Source: Roseomonas nitratireducens
GTDB lineage: Bacteria > Pseudomonadota > Alphaproteobacteria > Acetobacterales > Acetobacteraceae
NCBI RefSeq assembly: GCF_017813355.1
Contig: NZ_JAGIYZ010000003.1
Span: forward strand, 124,001-188,000
DNA length: 64,000 nucleotides
Direction: 5' to 3'
Positions 1 through 8,677 of the stretch are shown one piece after another. Within the stretch, counting starts at the first letter, position 1. The number at the start of each line of letters is the position of its first letter. Below the pieces are notes generated by a model. The model was not told where the DNA came from, did not search any database, and saw only the letters and a program-made list of their open reading frames with translations. A program made the translations under genes and the position numbers.

Positions 1-75
1 ATCGTCAAGGCGATCGCCGCGGCGGCCGATGTGATGCACGGCAAGCGGAGCGAGATCGCGCGCGCGGCCGAATAG
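1..75 (+). CDS. C-terminal end of a 2Fe-2S small subunit (CoxS type), cut by the window edge
   Basis: Only the last 24 codons are present, reading [20 protein letters not shown] and ending at a TAG. The 'IVKAIxAAA' ending is the usual tail of the [2Fe-2S] subunit of CO-dehydrogenase/xanthine-dehydrogenase-type molybdenum hydroxylases. The molybdopterin and FAD subunits follow directly, giving the order small-large-medium. In this family the small subunit passes electrons from the molybdenum site to FAD through two iron-sulfur clusters; the cluster cysteines lie upstream, outside the window. Confidence 0.7.
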   Translation: MVKAIAAAADVMHGKRSEIARAAE

Positions 76-164
76 GCCGCGCCCCGGGCGCCCCGCGCGC
101 CCCAAGAAGCGGCCCGGCAAATCCCGGGCCCCCAGAAAAATCCCCAAGGGAGAGGCAAACGACC

Positions 165-2555
165 ATGAACGTGGTGACCCCGTTCGAAGGCATCGGCGCG
201 AGCGTCCGCAGGAAGGAGGATTTCCGCTTCCTCCAGGGCCGCGGCGCCTACACGGACGACTTCAACCGCCAGGGCCAGTTGCACGCCTGGATCCTGCGCA
301 GCCCGCACGCGCATGCGCGGATCAAGGGCGTGGACACCAAGGCCGCCGCGGCGATGCCCGGCGTCGTCGCGGTCTTCACCGGCGCCGACATGGCGCGCGA
401 CAACATCGGCGGCCTGCCCTGCGGCTGGCAGATCCACAACAAGGACGGCTCGCCGATGGCCGAGCCGCCGCACCCCGTCCTCGCCGTCGACAAGGTCCGC
501 CATGTCGGCGACCCGGTCGCCGTCGCGATCGCCGCGACGCGCGAGCAGGCGCGCGACGCCGCGGAAGCGATCTCGGTGGACTACGACGTGCTGCCCGCCG
601 CGGCCAGCATGGACGCCGCGCTGAAGCCCGGCGCCGCGCCGATCCATGACGGCGTCGCCGGCAACCTCTGCTACGACTGGCATATCGGCGACAAGGCGGT
701 GGTGGACGCGGCCTTCGCCTCGGCGGCGAAGGTGGTCAGCCTCGACCTGGTGAACAACCGCCTGATCCCGAACGCGATGGAACCGCGCGCCGCACTTGGC
801 GAGTTCGACCGCACGACGGGCGAGTACACGCTGACGACGACGAGCCAGAACCCGCACGTCATCCGCCTGCTGATGGGTGCGAACGTGCTGCACATCCCCG
901 AAAGCAAGCTGCGCGTCGTCGCCCCCGATGTCGGCGGCGGCTTCGGCTCAAAAATTTACCACTATGCCGAGGAGGCGATCGTCACCTGGTCGGCCGGCAA
1001 GCTCGCCCGCCCGGTGAAGTGGACCGCCGACCGCAGCGAATCCTTCATGTCCGACGCGCATGGGCGCGACCATGTGTCGCACGCGGAACTCGCGCTGGAT
1101 GCGGATGGCAAGTTCCTCGGCCTGCGCGTCTCCACGCTGGCGAACATGGGCGCCTACCTGTCCACCTTCGCCCCCTGCGTGCCGACCTACCTCTACGCCA
1201 CGTTGCTCGCGGGCGTGTACACGACGCCGGTCATCTACTGCGAGGTGAAGGCCGTCTTCACCAACACCGTGCCCGTCGACGCCTATCGCGGCGCGGGCCG
1301 GCCGGAAGCGACCTTCCTGCTGGAACGGCTGATGGACGTGGCGGCGCAGGAGACGGGCATCGACCGCGTCGATCTCCGCCGGCGCAACTTCATCCCGAAC
1401 GACGCCTTCCCCTACCAGACGCCGGTGGCGCTGCAATACGACAGCGGCAACTACCACGCGACGCTGGACGAGGCGCTGAAGACCGCCGACTGGGCGGGCT
1501 TCGAGGCGCGTCGCGCGGAATCGGCCAAGCGCGGCCGGCTGCGCGGCATCGGCATCTCGACCTACCTCGAGGCCTGCGGCATCGCGCCCTCGGCCGTCGT
1601 CGGCAGCCTCGGCGCGCGCGCCGGGCTGTATGAGGTCGGCACGATCCGCGTCCATCCCACGGGCAGCGTCACCGTGCTGACCGGCGCGCACAGCCACGGC
1701 CAGGGGCATGAAACCACCTTTGCCCAGCTTGTCGCCGACAAGCTCGGCGTGCCGACCGCGCAGGTCGACATCGTCCATGGCGACACGGCCAAGGTGCCCT
1801 TCGGCATGGGGACCTACGGCTCGCGCTCGCTCGCGGTCGGCGGCTCGGCGATGATGAAGGCGATGGACAAGATCATCGCCAAGGGCAAGCGCATCGCCGC
1901 CCACCTGATGGAAGCGTCCGTCGACGACATCGAGTTCGACCGCGGCATCTTCCGCGTCGCGGGCACGGACAAGACCAAGGCGCTGGTGGACATTTCCGTC
2001 GCCGCCTACGTGCCGCACAACTACCCGATCGAGGAACTGGAGCCCGGCCTCGAGGAGACCGCCTTCTACGACCCCAAGAACTTCACCTATCCGGGCGGCT
2101 GCCACATCGCGGAAGTCGAGATCGACCCGGAGACGGGCAAGGTCTCGATGGTCAACTTCACCGCGGTGGACGATGTCGGGCGCGTCATCAACCCGATGAT
2201 CGTCGAAGGCCAGGTGCAGGGCGGCATCGCCCAGGGCATCGGCCAGGCGCTGCTGGAAACCTGCGTCTACGACGCGAGCGGCCAGCTGCTTTCGGGGTCC
2301 ATGATGGACTACACCATGCCGCGCGCGGACGACCTCGCGCCGGTCTCGGTCGCCACCCACACCACGCTCTGCACGCACAATCCGCTCGGCGTGAAGGGCT
2401 GCGGGGAAGTGGGCGCGATCGGCTCGCCGCCGGCCGTCATCAACGCGGTGGTGGACGCGCTGCGCGACTACGGCGTGCGGACCCTGGACATGCCGGCCAC
2501 GCCGGCCAAGATCTGGCAGATCATCAATGGCGGCCGCAGGGTGGCGGCGGAATAG
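165..2555 (+). CDS. Molybdopterin-binding large subunit, xanthine dehydrogenase / CoxL form II family
   Basis: This 796-residue protein is the catalytic subunit of a molybdenum hydroxylase. It starts at an ATG preceded by a strong AAGGGAGAGG Shine-Dalgarno. The active-site loop reads AYRGAGR (residues 373-379), the 'form II' version of the CO-dehydrogenase signature; true aerobic CO dehydrogenases (form I) carry AYRCSFR. The general-base glutamate is in [12 protein letters not shown] (about Glu748). Length and motifs match intact family members. The 2Fe-2S subunit lies upstream and the FAD subunit 98 bp downstream, so a heterotrimer (LMS)2 is expected in the cytoplasm. The missing Cys-Ser-Phe-Arg loop makes CO oxidation doubtful. 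The substrate is probably an organic aldehyde, aromatic or heterocycle, and cannot be read from the sequence. Confidence 0.9.
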   Translation: MNVVTPFEGIGASVRRKEDFRFLQGRGAYTDDFNRQGQLHAWILRSPHAHARIKGVDTKAAAAMPGVVAVFTGADMARDNIGGLPCGWQIHNKDGSPMAEPPHPVLAVDKVRHVGDPVAVAIAATREQARDAAEAISVDYDVLPAAASMDAALKPGAAPIHDGVAGNLCYDWHIGDKAVVDAAFASAAKVVSLDLVNNRLIPNAMEPRAALGEFDRTTGEYTLTTTSQNPHVIRLLMGANVLHIPESKLRVVAPDVGGGFGSKIYHYAEEAIVTWSAGKLARPVKWTADRSESFMSDAHGRDHVSHAELALDADGKFLGLRVSTLANMGAYLSTFAPCVPTYLYATLLAGVYTTPVIYCEVKAVFTNTVPVDAYRGAGRPEATFLLERLMDVAAQETGIDRVDLRRRNFIPNDAFPYQTPVALQYDSGNYHATLDEALKTADWAGFEARRAESAKRGRLRGIGISTYLEACGIAPSAVVGSLGARAGLYEVGTIRVHPTGSVTVLTGAHSHGQGHETTFAQLVADKLGVPTAQVDIVHGDTAKVPFGMGTYGSRSLAVGGSAMMKAMDKIIAKGKRIAAHLMEASVDDIEFDRGIFRVAGTDKTKALVDISVAAYVPHNYPIEELEPGLEETAFYDPKNFTYPGGCHIAEVEIDPETGKVSMVNFTAVDDVGRVINPMIVEGQVQGGIAQGIGQALLETCVYDASGQLLSGSMMDYTMPRADDLAPVSVATHTTLCTHNPLGVKGCGEVGAIGSPPAVINAVVDALRDYGVRTLDMPATPAKIWQIINGGRRVAAE

Positions 2556-2653
2556 GGACAGGATCGCCGGCCGATCGCCGGAGGGCCAGGCGGCGACCCC
2601 GCCACGGCCCGGAGGCGTGAATCGGCCGGCCAGCGAGGCAAGGAGCACGAACG

Positions 2654-3445
2654 ATGTATGATTTCGCCTACCACAAGCCGGCCAGCGTCGCGGATGCCGT
2701 GAAGCTTCTGGCCGATCCGGACGCCAAGGCGGTCTCCGGCGGGCACACGCTGCTGCCGGCGCTCAAGCACCGGCTCAACAAGCCCTCCGCGCTGGTCGAC
2801 CTCTCGGGCATCGCGGAACTGAAGGGCATCAAGCGCGTCGGCAACGCCATCGTCATCGGCGCGCTGACCCGCCATGTCGAGGTCGCGACCAGCGCCGAGG
2901 TGGCCGCCGCCATCCCGGCGCTCGCCTACCTTGCCGGGCATATCGGCGACGTGCAGGTGCGCAACCGCGGCACGATCGGCGGCTCGGTCTCCAACAACGA
3001 CCCGGCGGCGGACTATCCCGCGGCCGTGCTCGGCCTGGGGGCGACGGTGCACACCTCCGCCCGCAAGATCGCGGCCGACGACTTCTTCCTCGGCATGTTC
3101 ACCACTGCGCTCGAGCCGAACGAGATCCTGACCGCGATCGAGTTCCCGATCCCGGAAAAGGCCGGCTACGCCAAGATGAAGAACCCGGCGAGCCGCTACG
3201 TCATGGCCGGCGCCTTCGTCTCCAAGGGCGCGGGCGGCGTGCGCGTCGCGATCAACGGCGCCGGCCCCTGCGTGTTCCGCCAGGCGGACATGGAAAAGGC
3301 GCTGTCGGCCAATTGGTCGGCGGACGCCGTCGCGGCCGTCAAGCAGGCGGCCGACGGGCTGAACGCCGACATCCATGGCAGCGCCGAGTACCGCGCGCAT
3401 CTGGTCACCGTGATGGCCAAGCGGGCCGTCGCCGCCGCGGGCTGA
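2654..3445 (+). CDS. FAD-binding medium subunit, CoxM family
   Basis: This 263-residue protein belongs to the FAD-binding subunit family of molybdenum hydroxylases. Two flavin-binding signatures are visible: SGGHTLLP near residues 28-35 and GTIGGS at residues 106-111, followed by NNDPAADYPAA. It accepts electrons from the iron-sulfur subunit and hands them to an acceptor. The ATG has AAGGAG eight bases upstream. It is the last gene of the cox-like operon; an intrinsic terminator follows 20 bp after the stop codon. Length matches CoxM-type proteins (about 260-290 residues) and no key segment is missing. Confidence 0.9.
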   Translation: MYDFAYHKPASVADAVKLLADPDAKAVSGGHTLLPALKHRLNKPSALVDLSGIAELKGIKRVGNAIVIGALTRHVEVATSAEVAAAIPALAYLAGHIGDVQVRNRGTIGGSVSNNDPAADYPAAVLGLGATVHTSARKIAADDFFLGMFTTALEPNEILTAIEFPIPEKAGYAKMKNPASRYVMAGAFVSKGAGGVRVAINGAGPCVFRQADMEKALSANWSADAVAAVKQAADGLNADIHGSAEYRAHLVTVMAKRAVAAAG

Positions 3446-3466
3446 CCACCCGCCGCATCCGGCTGG

Positions 3467-3496
3467 AAAGGGGCTGGCCTCGCGCCGGCCCCTTTT
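3467..3496 (+). terminator. Intrinsic terminator after the cox-like operon
   Basis: A stem of GGGGCTGGC pairing with GCCGGCCCC (one G-T pair), extended by AA/TT at its base, closes a short loop and is followed by TTTT. It lies just after the FAD subunit stop codon and ends transcription of the molybdenum hydroxylase genes before the next operon. Confidence 0.75.
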
Positions 3497-3552
3497 GCTT
3501 TCGGGCGTCCCGCGCTGCATGCTGGCCCCGGGAAGGCCGGGAGTCGCACCGC

Positions 3553-3957
3553 GTGGACATCGACAACCCCGAGACGATCGCCGAGGCCCGCGCGGTCTTC
3601 GACCGCTACGAGGCCGCGATCGCCGGCAACAACACGGAGGTGCTCGACGCCTCCTTCTGGCCGGATCCGCGCACGGTGCGCTTCGGCGTCACCGAGATCC
3701 TGTATGGCATCGAAGCCATCCGCGCCTTCCGCGCCACGGTGAAGTCCTACGCCGCGCGCGTGACGCGAAAGGTGCACATCACCGCCTTCGGCCGCGACTT
3801 CGCCTGCACGCATCTGGAATACGAACGCGTGGGCACCGGGCTGATCGGGCGGGAGACGAAGATCATGGTGCGCCTGCCCGAACATGGCTGGCGCGTCGTC
3901 TCGGCCCATGTCTCGCTGCTCGCGGGCCATGATCCCGGCCGCACGCAGAAGGGATGA
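3553..3957 (+). CDS. AtzH-like / HpxZ (DUF3225) family protein
   Basis: A 134-residue protein with the SnoaL/NTF2-like look of the AtzH/HpxZ family: an N-terminal helix DRYEAAIAGNNTEVLDASFW, then RTVRFGVTEILYGIEAI, and an end of the 'WRVVSAHVSLL' type. HpxZ occurs in oxalurate/purine breakdown clusters and AtzH acts in cyanuric-acid breakdown, so a role beside an amidase or hydroxylase is plausible, but no amidase is adjacent here. The frame stays open upstream; the GTG at 3553 is preferred because it gives the family N-terminus (VDIDNPETI). It overlaps the next gene by ATGA, so the two are probably translated together. Confidence 0.7.
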   Translation: MDIDNPETIAEARAVFDRYEAAIAGNNTEVLDASFWPDPRTVRFGVTEILYGIEAIRAFRATVKSYAARVTRKVHITAFGRDFACTHLEYERVGTGLIGRETKIMVRLPEHGWRVVSAHVSLLAGHDPGRTQKG

Positions 3958-4613
3958 CGCCGATGGGCCAGACCGTCGAGTGCTTCTACACCCTCTCCAG
4001 CCCCTGGATGTATTTCGCGGGACCGCAGCTGACCGACATCGTCCGGCGCCACGGCGCGACGCTGGTGCTGCGGCCCTACGATTTCCGCCTGGTGATCAAG
4101 CACACCGGCGGCATCCCGCTGCGCACCAGGCCGGAGCCGCGGCAGGACTACCACGCGCTCGAGCTCGACCGCTGGTCGCGGCACCTGAAGATGCCGATCA
4201 AGCTGAAGCCGAAGCACTACCCGCCGACCGACCAGCGCCAGGCCGGGCGCATGGTGATGGCCGCGCAGGCGCGCGGGATGGACGCGCAGGCGCTGTCGCA
4301 CGCCATGCTGCGCGCGCTGTGGGTGGACGAACGCGACATCGCCGACCCCCGCGTGCGCGTCGCCATCGCCGGGGAGGAAGGCCTGCCGGGCGAGGCCCTG
4401 CACCGGGAGGAGGAAAGCCAGTCCGTCATGGCGGAATGGGACCGCAACAACCAGGATGCCGTCGCGCGCGGCGTCTTCGGCGCGCCGACCTTCTTCTGCG
4501 GCGACCTCTGGCTCTGGGGGCAGGACCGGCTGTTCTTCCTCGACCAGCACCTGGCCGGCGTCGCGGTGCAGTCCGGCCCGTCCAAGGTCATCGGCAAGAC
4601 CCGCGCATCATGA
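3954..4613 (+). CDS. 2-hydroxychromene-2-carboxylate isomerase-like protein (DsbA/kappa-GST fold)
   Basis: This 219-residue protein belongs to the HCCA isomerase family, thioredoxin-fold enzymes that use glutathione to interconvert 2-hydroxychromene-2-carboxylate and its open-chain isomer in naphthalene breakdown. The N-terminus ECFYTLSSPWMYFAGP carries the Ser-Pro-W/Y pattern where DsbA would have CxxC. An internal KLKPKHYPP and a C-terminal GVFGAPTFFCGD, with the cis-proline loop, fit the family. It overlaps both its upstream and downstream genes by ATGA. No other naphthalene genes are nearby, so the natural substrate is unknown; a general glutathione-dependent isomerase or transferase is equally possible. 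Confidence 0.8.
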   Translation: MTPMGQTVECFYTLSSPWMYFAGPQLTDIVRRHGATLVLRPYDFRLVIKHTGGIPLRTRPEPRQDYHALELDRWSRHLKMPIKLKPKHYPPTDQRQAGRMVMAAQARGMDAQALSHAMLRALWVDERDIADPRVRVAIAGEEGLPGEALHREEESQSVMAEWDRNNQDAVARGVFGAPTFFCGDLWLWGQDRLFFLDQHLAGVAVQSGPSKVIGKTRAS

Positions 4614-5872
4614 GCCGCCACGTCGTCGTCATCGGCGCCGGCATCGTCGGCGCCTGTTCCGCCGTGGAAGCGCTGCGGCGCGGCTTCCGCGTGACCATCG
4701 TGGATCCCGCCGACCCGGGCGGGGAACAGGCGGCCTCCTACGGCAATGGCTGCTGGCTGAGCCCGATGTCCGTCATTCCCCCCGCCGTGCCCGGTCTGTG
4801 GAAGAAGCTGCCGAAATTCCTCAGCGACCCGCTGGGGCCACTCGCCATCCGCTGGTCCTACTTCCCGCGCGTGGCGCCCTGGCTGCTGCGCTACCTCGCC
4901 GCGGGTTCGACCTGGGAGAAGGTGGAGGAGGCGGCGCGCGCGCTGCGCCCGCTGGTGGTCGACGCGCCCGCGCTGCACAAGGCGCTGGCCGACGAAGCCG
5001 GCGTCGGCCACCTGATCGAGCGCCGCGGGCTGATCTACATCTACCCTTCGCGGGCCGATTTCGAGGCCGAGGCCAAGGCCTGGGAGATCCGCCACAAGGT
5101 CGGCGTGCGCTGGCTCGAACTCGATGCCGACGAGCTCCGCCAGCGGGAGCCCGAGCTCGACCGCCGCTACACCTTCGGCGTGATGGTGGAGGAAGGCGGC
5201 CACTGCACCGATCCCGGCGCCTATACCGCCGCGCTCGTCGCCCATGCGGTCGGGCAGGGGGCGACGCAGCTTCGCGCCCGGGCGACCGGCTTCGCGATCG
5301 AGGCCGGGCGGCTCAAGGCCGTGCGGACCGACCAGGGGGATGTCGCGGCCGATGCCGCGGTGATCGCCGCCGGCGCCTTCGCCAGGCCCCTGGCCGCCGC
5401 GGCGGGGGATGCCGTGCCGCTCGAGACGGAGCGCGGCTACCATGCCGAGCTGTCGGCGCCGGAGGTCTCCCCCCGGCACGGGCTGATGCCCTCGGACGGC
5501 AAGATGTCGATCATGCGCACGCAGAACGGGCTGCGCTGCGCCGGCCAGGTGGAGATCGCGGGGCTCGATGCGGCGCCGAACTGGCAGCGCTCGGCGATCC
5601 TGCGCGACCACCTGCTGCACTGCTTCCCCGGCCTGCCGAGGGACCTGCCGGCGGAGCGGGTGAAGGTCTGGATGGGCCACCGGCCTTCGATGCCCGACGG
5701 CAAGCCCTGCCTGGGCCCGGCCAGCGCGACGCCGGACGTGATCCATGCCTTCGGCCATGGCCATACCGGGCTCGTGGCCGGGGCGCGGACGGGGCGGGTG
5801 GTGGCGTCGCTGCTGGCGGGCGAGGCGCCGGAGATTTCGGTCGCGCCCTTCGACCCGCGGCGCTTCGCCTGA
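4610..5872 (+). CDS. FAD-dependent D-amino-acid dehydrogenase-like oxidoreductase (DAO family)
   Basis: A 420-residue flavoenzyme of the DAO/DadA family. The N-terminal dinucleotide-binding fingerprint is VVVIGAGIVGACSA (residues 4-17), followed by the acidic end of strand two in VTIVDPADPGGEQ and the DadA-like ASYGNGCWLSP. The C-terminal GHGHTGLVAGARTGRVVA is the second flavin-contacting motif. The family deaminates D-amino acids or secondary amines to 2-oxo acids and passes electrons to quinones or oxygen. The ATG overlaps the preceding stop codon (ATGA), so it is coupled to the isomerase gene; the much longer upstream open frame has no coding support. Substrate unknown. Confidence 0.8.
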   Translation: MSRHVVVIGAGIVGACSAVEALRRGFRVTIVDPADPGGEQAASYGNGCWLSPMSVIPPAVPGLWKKLPKFLSDPLGPLAIRWSYFPRVAPWLLRYLAAGSTWEKVEEAARALRPLVVDAPALHKALADEAGVGHLIERRGLIYIYPSRADFEAEAKAWEIRHKVGVRWLELDADELRQREPELDRRYTFGVMVEEGGHCTDPGAYTAALVAHAVGQGATQLRARATGFAIEAGRLKAVRTDQGDVAADAAVIAAGAFARPLAAAAGDAVPLETERGYHAELSAPEVSPRHGLMPSDGKMSIMRTQNGLRCAGQVEIAGLDAAPNWQRSAILRDHLLHCFPGLPRDLPAERVKVWMGHRPSMPDGKPCLGPASATPDVIHAFGHGHTGLVAGARTGRVVASLLAGEAPEISVAPFDPRRFA

Positions 5873-5989
5873 CCACCCCCAGTCGTGTCGCGGCGATTTT
5901 GCTCGCTTTGACCGGGCGGCAATGCCATTGTGACATACAGCGACCCTGCATCCCGCAGGCTCGCTTGTTTTGCGTGGACCTGCAGGAAC

Positions 5990-6763
5990 GTGTCTGAATT
6001 CGAGAACCAGGGTGGCTCCGGGCCCATCGAGGCCGAGGTGAAGTGGTACAACAGCCGGAAAGGCTTCGGCTTCGTCCTCGGACCCGACGGCAATGATGTC
6101 TTCTTCCACGCCTCGGCCCTGACCGAGGCTGGGATCGAACCCCCCGATACCGGCGACAAGCTGGTCTGCGAGATCGGCACGGACCGCCAGGGCCGGCGCC
6201 TCGTGACCCGGATCGTCGAGCTGAAGCGCGGCGAAGGCGGTGGCGCGGGCGCCCGTCCGCCCCGGCGCGACTTCGGCGGCGGCGGCGGCTTCGGCGACCG
6301 TCCCCCGCGGCGCGACTTCGGCGACCGTCCCCCGCGCCGTGACTTCGGCGGCGGTGGTGGCTTCGGCGGTGGCGGCGGCGGCTTCGGCGATCGTCCCCCG
6401 CGGCGCGACTTCGGCGACCGTCCCCCGCGCCGCGATTTCGGCGGCCCGCCGGGCGGTGGCTTCGGTGGCGGCGGCGGCGGCTTCGGCGACCGTCCCCCGC
6501 GCGCCTTCGGCGACCGTCCGCCGCGGCGCGACTTCGGCCGCGACGAGGGCGGGCCGACCTACGACGTCAACGGAACGGTCAAGTGGTTCGACCAGGTCCG
6601 CGGCTTCGGCTTCGTGACGCCGGACGATGGCGGGCAGGACGTGTTCCTGCACTCCTCCGTCCTTCAGCGCGTCGGCCGGCAGGACGTGCAGCAGGGCGAG
6701 AAGGTCGCCCTCGAGGTCCGTGACGGCCAGCGCGGCCGCCAGGCCGTGAACATGAAGGGGTAA
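5990..6763 (+). CDS. Double cold-shock-domain protein with a Gly/Arg-rich repetitive linker
   Basis: A 257-residue single-stranded nucleic-acid-binding protein with two cold-shock domains. Domain 1 (about residues 15-82) has RNP1 KGFGFV and RNP2 VFFH; domain 2 (about 195-257) has RGFGFV and VFLH. Between them lie about 105 residues of low-complexity sequence built from repeats of 'DRPPRRDFG' separated by poly-glycine. The GTG at 5990 is preferred because it gives the family N-terminus SEFENQGGSGP; an in-frame GTG at 5930 would add 20 residues of unconvincing sequence. Paired cold-shock domains are common in Alphaproteobacteria (compare CspD-like proteins), but such a long RGG-like linker is unusual. 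The gene stands alone with its own terminator. RNA chaperone activity is inferred from family knowledge. Confidence 0.85.
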   Translation: MSEFENQGGSGPIEAEVKWYNSRKGFGFVLGPDGNDVFFHASALTEAGIEPPDTGDKLVCEIGTDRQGRRLVTRIVELKRGEGGGAGARPPRRDFGGGGGFGDRPPRRDFGDRPPRRDFGGGGGFGGGGGGFGDRPPRRDFGDRPPRRDFGGPPGGGFGGGGGGFGDRPPRAFGDRPPRRDFGRDEGGPTYDVNGTVKWFDQVRGFGFVTPDDGGQDVFLHSSVLQRVGRQDVQQGEKVALEVRDGQRGRQAVNMKG

Positions 6764-6779
6764 CCACCCCCGGCGTAGG

Positions 6780-6819
6780 GAAGGCCCCGCGGCGCTCGCC
6801 GGCGGGGCCTTCTTTTTTT
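6780..6819 (+). terminator. Strong intrinsic terminator after the cold-shock gene
   Basis: An 11-bp perfect stem, GAAGGCCCCGC with GCGGGGCCTTC, closes an 11-nt loop and is followed at once by seven T. It sits 17 bp downstream of the cold-shock stop codon and isolates it from the flagellin gene. Confidence 0.92.
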
Positions 6820-6861
6820 GGACGGCCTGCGTTTTTTCCCGGCCCGGTTAGCAATCCCTTC

Positions 6862-6925
6862 ATCTTCCCCCGGCACATTGGGGGCGTGCCACGGGAATAT
6901 CCCGTGCGAGTGAAGGGAAGATCCC
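6862..6925 (+). promoter_or_regulatory. Structured 5' leader of flagellin that can hide the ribosome-binding site
   Basis: ATCTTCCC at 6862-6869 is the exact reverse complement of GGGAAGAT at 6915-6922, which contains the Shine-Dalgarno of the flagellin gene. Between them is a second perfect hairpin, CACGGGA / TCCCGTG (6890-6906). A small local hairpin GGGA-AGA-TCCC (6915-6925) can also cover the Shine-Dalgarno. This suggests control of translation by mRNA folding. FlbT acts on flagellin leaders in Caulobacter, so a post-transcriptional switch is plausible, but no binding is shown here. No clear sigma-54 or sigma-28 promoter was recognised. Confidence 0.5.
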
Positions 6926-6926
6926 G

Positions 6927-7766
6927 ATGAGCCTCAATTCGGTGAACACGAATCTCGGCGCCATGGTGGCGCTGCAGTCGCTGAATCGCACCAATGAGGC
7001 GCTGAACGCCACGCAGAAGCGCGTCTCGACCGGCTTTCGCGTCTCGGACGCGAAGGACGACGGCGCTGCCTTCGCCGTGGCCCAGTCGGTGCGCGCCGAT
7101 GTCGCGGGCCTGACGGCCGCGAACGAGCAACTCGGCGGCGTGAAGGGCGTGCTCGACACCTCGCTGGCCGGCCTGCGCAAGGTGTCCGACACCATGATCA
7201 AGGTGCGCGAGACGCTGGTCCGCCTGGCCGACGATACGCTCAACGCCGACCAGCGCGCGCAGTACGAAGCGCAGTATGGGGCGCTGCGCACCCAGATCCA
7301 GAACTTCATCGCCGACGCGACCTATAACGGCCGCACCCTGTTGAGCACCGACACGGCGGCCGGCGGCGGCGACATCGTCACGACCCGCAACGAGGCCGGC
7401 ACCACCTACACGCTGACAGCCGTGGACGCGGCCGGCACGCTCGTCGTGGCCGCCGCCCCCACCACCGCGGCCGGCGCCCAGGCGGCGATCGCGGCGGGCG
7501 GCGACTGGCAGACGATCAACACCGGCATCGCCGACGCGCTGAACCAGTACGGCTCGGATGCGCGCTACGTCGATGCGCAGGTCGGCTACAACCGGGAGAA
7601 GCTGGACGCGCTCGAAGGCGGCCTCGGCGCGCTGATCGACGCGGACCTCGCGAAGGAATCCGCGCGCCTCCAGGCGCTGCAGATCCGCCAGCAGCTGGGC
7701 ACCCAGTCGCTGTCCATCGCGAACCAGGCGCCGCAGTCGCTCCTCAGCCTCTTCCGCGGCGGCTGA
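6927..7766 (+). CDS. Flagellin
   Basis: A 279-residue flagellin, the subunit exported and polymerised into the flagellar filament. The conserved N-terminal D0/D1 segment (MSLNSVNTNLGAMVALQSLN, then RVSTGFRVSDAKDD) and the C-terminal D0 segment ending QAPQSLLSLFR are both complete. The middle (about residues 140-175) is short and variable, so there is almost no D2/D3 surface domain. ATG with an AAGGGA Shine-Dalgarno nine bases upstream. It is a lone flagellar gene in this window. Its leader can fold over the ribosome-binding site, suggesting translational control. The glycosyltransferase at 61.9 kb is far away and need not act on it. Confidence 0.95.
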   Translation: MSLNSVNTNLGAMVALQSLNRTNEALNATQKRVSTGFRVSDAKDDGAAFAVAQSVRADVAGLTAANEQLGGVKGVLDTSLAGLRKVSDTMIKVRETLVRLADDTLNADQRAQYEAQYGALRTQIQNFIADATYNGRTLLSTDTAAGGGDIVTTRNEAGTTYTLTAVDAAGTLVVAAAPTTAAGAQAAIAAGGDWQTINTGIADALNQYGSDARYVDAQVGYNREKLDALEGGLGALIDADLAKESARLQALQIRQQLGTQSLSIANQAPQSLLSLFRGG

Positions 7767-7866
7767 TCCAGGCGCGACGGCGTCGCGCGCGACCGCGCGC
7801 GCCGGATCATTGTCATGCGCCATCGCGCGCGAGGGCTCGTGGCGATGCGCCGCGGCCCCGCTCGCG

Positions 7867-8616
7867 TCAGGCGAAGCGGCGCGGCCGCAGCCCGGCGTGG
7901 AACCAGGAGATCATCGAGTAGATGTCGTAGACCGGCAGGCCGATCTCCGCCTGCAGCGCCGCCGCGTAGGGCGGCATGTTCGTGCATTCCAGCACGATCG
8001 CCCCTACCTCCGGATGCGCGGCCACCAGCGCGCGGCCGGCATCGAGGATGTCCTGCTCCGCCAGTGCGACATCGAGGTCGTTCTTCGCCGCGGTGATCAG
8101 CACGCGGAAGAATTCCCGCCCGCCTTCCGTCCCCACCACCGGCGTGTCGAGCGGAACGCCCGCCGCTTCCAGATGCGCGGGCGTCAGCGATCCCTTGCTG
8201 ACCGTGATGACGCCCACGCGCTTGCCGGGCGGCAGCGTCGCCTGCACCCAGGGCACCTGCATCAGCGACGACGTCGCGACAGGCACGCCGACCGCCGCAG
8301 CCATCTCCTTCTGGAACAGGCTCAGGAAGCCGCAATTGGTCGTGATCGCCTCGGCGCCGAGGTCGACGAGGTCGCGCGCCGCGTCGACGAAATCCTGCAG
8401 CAGGCCCTTGGCACCCTGGAGCACGACGCGTTCCGGGCTCGCCCCGCGCACCACGCGGAACAGCACCGGGAAGGGCCAGGTCTCGCCATTGCCCATGTCG
8501 CCGGGGATGCGCGGAAAGCGCGCTTCCAGCATCAGGATGCCGAGCGGCGCGCCATAGATGGACTTCCCGCCGCGCGCGATCCGCGCGAGGTTCGGGGCAG
8601 GGGAGGGTGCGTTCAT
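7867..8616 (-). CDS. Aspartate/glutamate racemase-superfamily protein
   Basis: A 249-residue protein of the Asp/Glu/hydantoin racemase superfamily, which uses two cysteines as acid and base. Candidate catalytic cysteines are in ITTNCGFLSL (about Cys95) and VLECTNMPP (about Cys211), the expected spacing for the family. The start at 8616 (MNAPSPAP) is preferred over upstream in-frame options because the sequence before it is shadow-like. It is divergent from the TctC-like gene 61 bp away. Sequence alone does not say whether it is a racemase, a maleate isomerase-like enzyme or an arylmalonate decarboxylase relative. Confidence 0.7.
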   Translation of the reverse strand: MNAPSPAPNLARIARGGKSIYGAPLGILMLEARFPRIPGDMGNGETWPFPVLFRVVRGASPERVVLQGAKGLLQDFVDAARDLVDLGAEAITTNCGFLSLFQKEMAAAVGVPVATSSLMQVPWVQATLPPGKRVGVITVSKGSLTPAHLEAAGVPLDTPVVGTEGGREFFRVLITAAKNDLDVALAEQDILDAGRALVAAHPEVGAIVLECTNMPPYAAALQAEIGLPVYDIYSMISWFHAGLRPRRFA

Positions 8617-8677
8617 GGCAGATGAGGCTAGCATGGCCCGTCCGCCCGCCCACCCCATGCCGAGGAGACCGGGACCC

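Noticed and set aside
948-2648. 566-codon open frame antisense to the molybdopterin subunit
   Set aside because: High-GC shadow: low-complexity Arg/Gly/Val/His-rich translation, no family resemblance, fully covered by a well-supported gene.
6240-6545. Possible CRISPR-like array in the repeated DNA
   Set aside because: Repeats are contiguous, in frame and encode the DRPPRRDFG linker; no unique spacers and no cas genes.
4217-6652. 811-codon antisense frame with 'TVAEAAAA' repeats
   Set aside because: The repeats mirror the Gly/Arg repeat DNA of the cold-shock gene; no independent coding evidence.
8617-8677. Regulatory site between the racemase-like and TctC-like genes
   Set aside because: Only 61 bp, with no dyad or promoter motif that stands out.
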